Source: an uncultured Collinsella sp. (GTDB taxonomy: Bacteria; Actinomycetota; Coriobacteriia; Coriobacteriales; Coriobacteriaceae). From it: a stretch of 26,462 bases of DNA. Under the pieces are notes generated by a model that was not told where the DNA came from, ran no database searches, and saw nothing but the letters and a program-made list of their open reading frames with translations. The stretch covers positions 1 through 26,462 of the forward strand of contig UQZH01000027.1 in NCBI GenBank assembly GCA_900545445.1, read 5' to 3'. A program made the translations under genes and the position numbers. Positions 23,658 through 26,462 of this stretch are shown here, piece after piece. Position 1 is the first letter of the stretch, and each line of letters begins with the position of its first letter.

Positions 23658-24710
23658 TTACGCCACGGTGTAAACCCAGTTGTGCTTATCCTCGACAGCA
23701 CCGGACTGGATACCAGTCAGGGTCTCGCGAAGCTTCTTCATCACGGGGCCGATCTCGGTGTAGCCAGCCGGGAAGGTCACGGTCTCATCGGCACCGTAGA
23801 CCTTGTTGTCGATCTCGCCCACCGGGGAGATGACGGCAGCGGTGCCGCACAGGCCGCACTCCACAAAGGTGCCGGCCTTGACCTCTGCCCACTCGACGGG
23901 GCGCTGATCGACGGTCATGCCCAGGTCCTGAGCAACCTGAACGAGCGAACGGCGGGTGATGGAGGGCAGGATGGAGTCGGTGTGCGACTGCGGAACGACG
24001 AGGGTGCCGTCCTCCTTCACGAACAGGACGTTGGCGCCGCCGGTCTCCTCGACATAGGTGCGGGACTCGGAGTCGAGATACAGGTTCTCGGCATAGCCCT
24101 CGCGGTGAGCCTCCATCGTGGGCTTAAGGGACATGGCGTAGTTCAGGCCGGCCTTGATATTGCCGGTGCCGTGCGGTGCGGCGCGGTCGTACTCGGAAAC
24201 GCGCAGTTTGACGGGCTTGAGGCCACCCTTAAAGTACGGACCGACCGGAGTCACGAGAATACGGAACGTGTACTCAGGAGCGGGAGCCACGCCAATCACG
24301 TCACCGGAGCCGATCATAAACGGACGGACATACAGAGTCGCGCCGGAGCCGAAGGGCGGAACCCAGGCGGCGTTGGCAGAAACGACCTGCTTAACGGCCT
24401 CAACGAACTTGTCCTTGGGGAACGGGGGCATCTCGAGGCGCTGGGCAGAGTTATACATGCGCTCGGCGTTCATGTCGGGACGGAAGCAGACGATGCTGCC
24501 GTCCTCGGCGGTGTAGGCCTTCAGGCCCTCAAAGACCTCCTGGCAGTAATGGAAGATGCCGCCGCACTCGGAGACATGCAAGGTGTGGTCGGTGGTCAGG
24601 CCGCCCTCGTCCCACTCGCCGTCCTTCCAATGGGCCTCGTAGCTGTAATCGGTCTTCATGTAGCCAAAGCCGAGGCTACCCCAATCGATATCCTTCTTCT
24701 CGACAGTCAT
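23658..24710 (-). CDS. ilvE: Branched-chain amino acid aminotransferase
   Basis: PLP-dependent fold type IV aminotransferase, 350 residues, moving amino groups between Val/Leu/Ile and 2-oxoglutarate. Seen: FGYMKTDYSY near the start, HYCQEVFEGLKAY, RPDMNAERMYNSAQRLEMP, FMIGSGDVIGVAPAPEY, and the Schiff-base Lys186 in GTGNIKAGLNYA. VEETGGANVLFV and ECGLCGTAAVISPVGEI complete the cofactor pocket. Length and motifs fit the BCAT2-like class of Gram-positives. The ATG at 24710 has AAGGAG 6 nt upstream; the reading frame stays open 50 codons further up, but that stretch is Arg-rich and unlike the family, so it is leader, not protein. Confidence 0.94.
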   Translation of the reverse strand: MTVEKKDIDWGSLGFGYMKTDYSYEAHWKDGEWDEGGLTTDHTLHVSECGGIFHYCQEVFEGLKAYTAEDGSIVCFRPDMNAERMYNSAQRLEMPPFPKDKFVEAVKQVVSANAAWVPPFGSGATLYVRPFMIGSGDVIGVAPAPEYTFRILVTPVGPYFKGGLKPVKLRVSEYDRAAPHGTGNIKAGLNYAMSLKPTMEAHREGYAENLYLDSESRTYVEETGGANVLFVKEDGTLVVPQSHTDSILPSITRRSLVQVAQDLGMTVDQRPVEWAEVKAGTFVECGLCGTAAVISPVGEIDNKVYGADETVTFPAGYTEIGPVMKKLRETLTGIQSGAVEDKHNWVYTVA

Positions 24711-24863
24711 ATGTCGCTCCTTACATACACAGTTGCATACTCGCGAACTCGCACGCAAGGACCGAGGCCGACCGCGTCGCAACGTCGCACGCCCGGAGCG
24801 TAGAGCCGGACGGGACACGCGAACGGCATCAAAGCCGATGGCACGTCGATTCGCATGCACGAG

Positions 24864-24869
24864 ATTGTA
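24864..24869 (-). promoter_or_regulatory. Likely -10 element of ilvE, with a ~150-nt GC-rich leader
   Basis: TACAAT on the minus strand about 154 nt before the ilvE start, with a weak TTTTAT 17 nt upstream. The leader between is GC-rich and could fold. I see no T-box core sequence and no run of Ile/Leu/Val codons that would mark attenuation. Confidence 0.4.
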
Positions 24870-24935
24870 CTCCCCGCACGCGCCTGATAAAACGCTTTTC
24901 TTTAACTAAGTAAAGTATTTTCATTCAACCGAAGC

Positions 24936-24971
24936 TAAAGAGGCCCGCCACCGTAAGCGGTGACGGGTCTC
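24936..24971 (-). terminator. Terminator of the dedA gene
   Basis: Stem GAGGCCCGCCACCG-taag-CGGTGACGGGTCTC with two mismatched pairs, followed on the minus strand by a short TTTAG. It lies 29 nt after the dedA stop. Confidence 0.65.
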
Positions 24972-24999
24972 AACTGCACGGTCTGCGCGCTGGCTCGAG

Positions 25000-25647
25000 C
25001 TACGCGTTCTTTTTGCCCAGCTTAGCCTTAACCAAGCCGACCACGGTCGGAATGATCGACACGGCGACGATGCCGATAATCAGCAGCTCAAAGTGCTCCT
25101 GCACAAAGGGAATGCCGCCAAAGAAGTAGCCCAGCAGCGTAAAGACCGTCGACCAGGTAATGCCGCCCAGCACGTTAAAGACAACGAAGTTGCGCCAGTG
25201 CATGCCGCCCATGCCGGCGATAAAGGGCACAAAGGTGCGGATAAACGGAAAGAAGCGGCCCAGGAAGATGGCCAGGTGGCCCCACTTGTCCAAGAAGTCC
25301 TCGGACTTTTTAATGCGCTCGGGCGTCATGGCCTTTACCTTGCCCGAGGCGATGATCTTGCGGCCAAAGAAGTGGCCGATCATAAAGTTGCACTGATCGC
25401 CCAGGATGGCTGCGGCCCATGCGGTAGCCAGAAGCGCCACGATGTTAAAGCCGCCGTTGTGGGCAAAGAAGCCCGAGGCAAACAGCAGCGAATCGCCGGG
25501 AAGGAACGGGAAGAACACCACACCCGTCTCGATAAAGATGATCAGGAACACGCAGCCGTAGGCCATAAGCGGGCCGGCGGCGATCCAGCTGGCGATCGCG
25601 GTGCGCGGATCCTTAAGCAGCTCAGCGATAAAATTAATGAAACCCAT
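25000..25647 (-). CDS. DedA-family membrane protein
   Basis: Inner-membrane protein of the DedA/VTT superfamily, 215 residues, the usual length; characterised members move undecaprenyl phosphate or other lipids across the membrane. Diagnostic motifs are present: FIETGVVFFPFLPGDSLLF near the N-terminus and FLGRFFPFIRTFVPFIAGMG in the second half, with the paired re-entrant hydrophobic segments and C-terminal helices. The C-terminus is basic (KAKLGKKNA). I chose the ATG at 25647 (GAGAGG about 9 nt upstream); the in-frame extension of 28 residues is not family-like. It is transcribed alone, divergent from cysE. Confidence 0.92.
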   Translation of the reverse strand: MGFINFIAELLKDPRTAIASWIAAGPLMAYGCVFLIIFIETGVVFFPFLPGDSLLFASGFFAHNGGFNIVALLATAWAAAILGDQCNFMIGHFFGRKIIASGKVKAMTPERIKKSEDFLDKWGHLAIFLGRFFPFIRTFVPFIAGMGGMHWRNFVVFNVLGGITWSTVFTLLGYFFGGIPFVQEHFELLIIGIVAVSIIPTVVGLVKAKLGKKNA

Positions 25648-25823
25648 GAAGTAAAACCTCTCAGTTGTGGGCGCGGATACGTCCAAGTTGACCAGTATAC
25701 GGTTGCGGCGCCCCCTCGTGTGCAACCCCACAAAAGCATGACTCCATTACCAGCAAGTTTGCATAACTGACACCTGTCGCGCAATGCCGCCAAGATTATC
25801 CTTCCTAATCCCTAGCGAATCGC

Positions 25824-25829
25824 TATACT
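25824..25829 (+). promoter_or_regulatory. Likely -10 element of the cysE promoter
   Basis: TATACT 42 nt before the GTG start of cysE. No good -35 hexamer is present at 16-18 nt, so activation by a regulator is possible. Confidence 0.4.
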
Positions 25830-25870
25830 TTACTGAATCGCATTGCCATGGCACTAAGGGAGGGCGGCCG

Positions 25871-26462
25871 GTGAGCTTTATCAATACCATTCGCGAGGAC
25901 ATCAAGACCGTCCAGGCGCAGGACCCCGCCGCGCAAAGCGGTCTGGTCATCTTCCTGTCCTACCCCGGCCTGCACGCCAAGTGGAACCACGTGCCCGAGC
26001 ACTGGCTCTGGGAGCACGGTCATCGCTCGCTCGCCCGTGTGCTCTCGCAAATCACCCGCCACATCACCGGCGTCGAGATTCATCCCGCCGCACAGATCGG
26101 CAAGCATTTCTTTATCGACCACGCCATGGGGGTCGTCATCGGCGAAACCACCATCGTGGGCGACAACTGCGTGCTCTACCAGGGCGTCACGCTCGGCGGC
26201 ACCGGCAACGAGACCGGCAAGCGCCACCCCACCCTGGGCAACAACGTCACCGTGGGCACGGGCGCCAAGGTGCTCGGCAACATTCGCATCGGCAACAACG
26301 TCAAGATCGGCGGCAACTCGGTTGTCGTCAAGGACGTGCCCGACAACTGCACCGTCGTGGGCGTGCCGGGACGCATCATCAAGCGCAACGGCTGCCGCGT
26401 GTTCGAGGAGAGCTTCGATGCCAAGCAGCACCGCGAGTATATGCCCGACGATGCCGCCGAGC
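25871..26462 (+). CDS. cysE: Serine O-acetyltransferase (3' end cut by window)
   Basis: Transfers acetyl from acetyl-CoA to serine, the first step of cysteine synthesis. 197 codons are visible and the frame is open at the window end. It opens with SFINTIREDIKTVQAQDPAA and lacks the long N-terminal helical domain of E. coli CysE, i.e. the short type. The left-handed beta-helix hexapeptides start at GVEIHPAAQIG. Catalytic His84 lies in FIDHAMGVVIGET, and LGGTGNETGKRHPTLGNNV holds the second conserved His. The GTG at 25871 is chosen because GGGAGG lies 7 nt upstream. After the helix (about 170 on) the tail EESFDAKQHREY is hydrophilic. A cysK gene may follow outside the window. Confidence 0.93.
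   Translation, partial: MSFINTIREDIKTVQAQDPAAQSGLVIFLSYPGLHAKWNHVPEHWLWEHGHRSLARVLSQITRHITGVEIHPAAQIGKHFFIDHAMGVVIGETTIVGDNCVLYQGVTLGGTGNETGKRHPTLGNNVTVGTGAKVLGNIRIGNNVKIGGNSVVVKDVPDNCTVVGVPGRIIKRNGCRVFEESFDAKQHREYMPDDAAE

Noticed and set aside
24711..24857. T-box or amino-acid attenuator in the ilvE leader
   Set aside because: No T-box core sequence, no terminator hairpin with U-run and no leader peptide rich in Ile/Leu/Val codons could be found.
24711..24860. N-terminal extension of IlvE by 50 residues
   Set aside because: The Arg-rich stretch does not resemble the family, whereas the ATG at 24710 has AAGGAG at the right distance.

Overview
The window reads as a chromosomal segment of a high-GC actinobacterium, most likely a gut Coriobacteriia member of the Collinsella type. 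This is inference from base composition, codon use, gene content and dense palindromic intergenic repeats; no marker gene fixes the genus. All assignments come from reading the sequence, with no database search.

Layout. 1-1422: rRNA methyltransferase RlmK domain (+), possibly the 3' part of a longer rlmKL gene. 1518-6259 (-): potassium module of Kup transporter, a 64-residue membrane protein, a strong terminator-like hairpin, then a KdpD-like kinase without the usual N-terminal sensor region and a KdpE-like regulator. 6418-7290 (-): nitroreductase. 7505-9805 (+): lipoteichoic-acid-synthase-like sulfatase-fold membrane protein. 9826-15084: a repeat-framed block in which a 1362-residue LANTG-anchored surface protein (-) lies between two tandem arrays of ~62-bp palindromic units, themselves bracketed by two related 129-nt hairpin elements in inverted orientation. 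15127-19548 (-): flavodoxin-like protein and a heterodimeric ABC exporter pair. 19777-19894 (-): SRP RNA. 20052-21833 (-): one ORF fusing a TadA-type deaminase to a glycerate kinase. 21885-21974 (+): tRNA-Ser(UGA). Then a TetR-family regulator (-), LemA (+), branched-chain aminotransferase (-), DedA protein (-) and serine acetyltransferase (+, cut by the window end).

How the parts may work together. The Kup and KdpDE-like genes suggest local control of potassium uptake without a kdpFABC operon in view. A palindrome sharing TTACA(T/C)CTGT lies upstream of the ABC exporter pair, the flavodoxin gene and the TetR gene, so the TetR protein may repress an exporter/flavodoxin detoxification regulon as well as itself. 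The most unusual features are the repeats: 129-nt elements whose stems differ by compensatory changes, the ~62-bp palindromic arrays around the surface-protein gene, a separate two-copy 66-nt hairpin, a 125-nt hairpin between convergent genes, and the TadA-glycerate kinase fusion.
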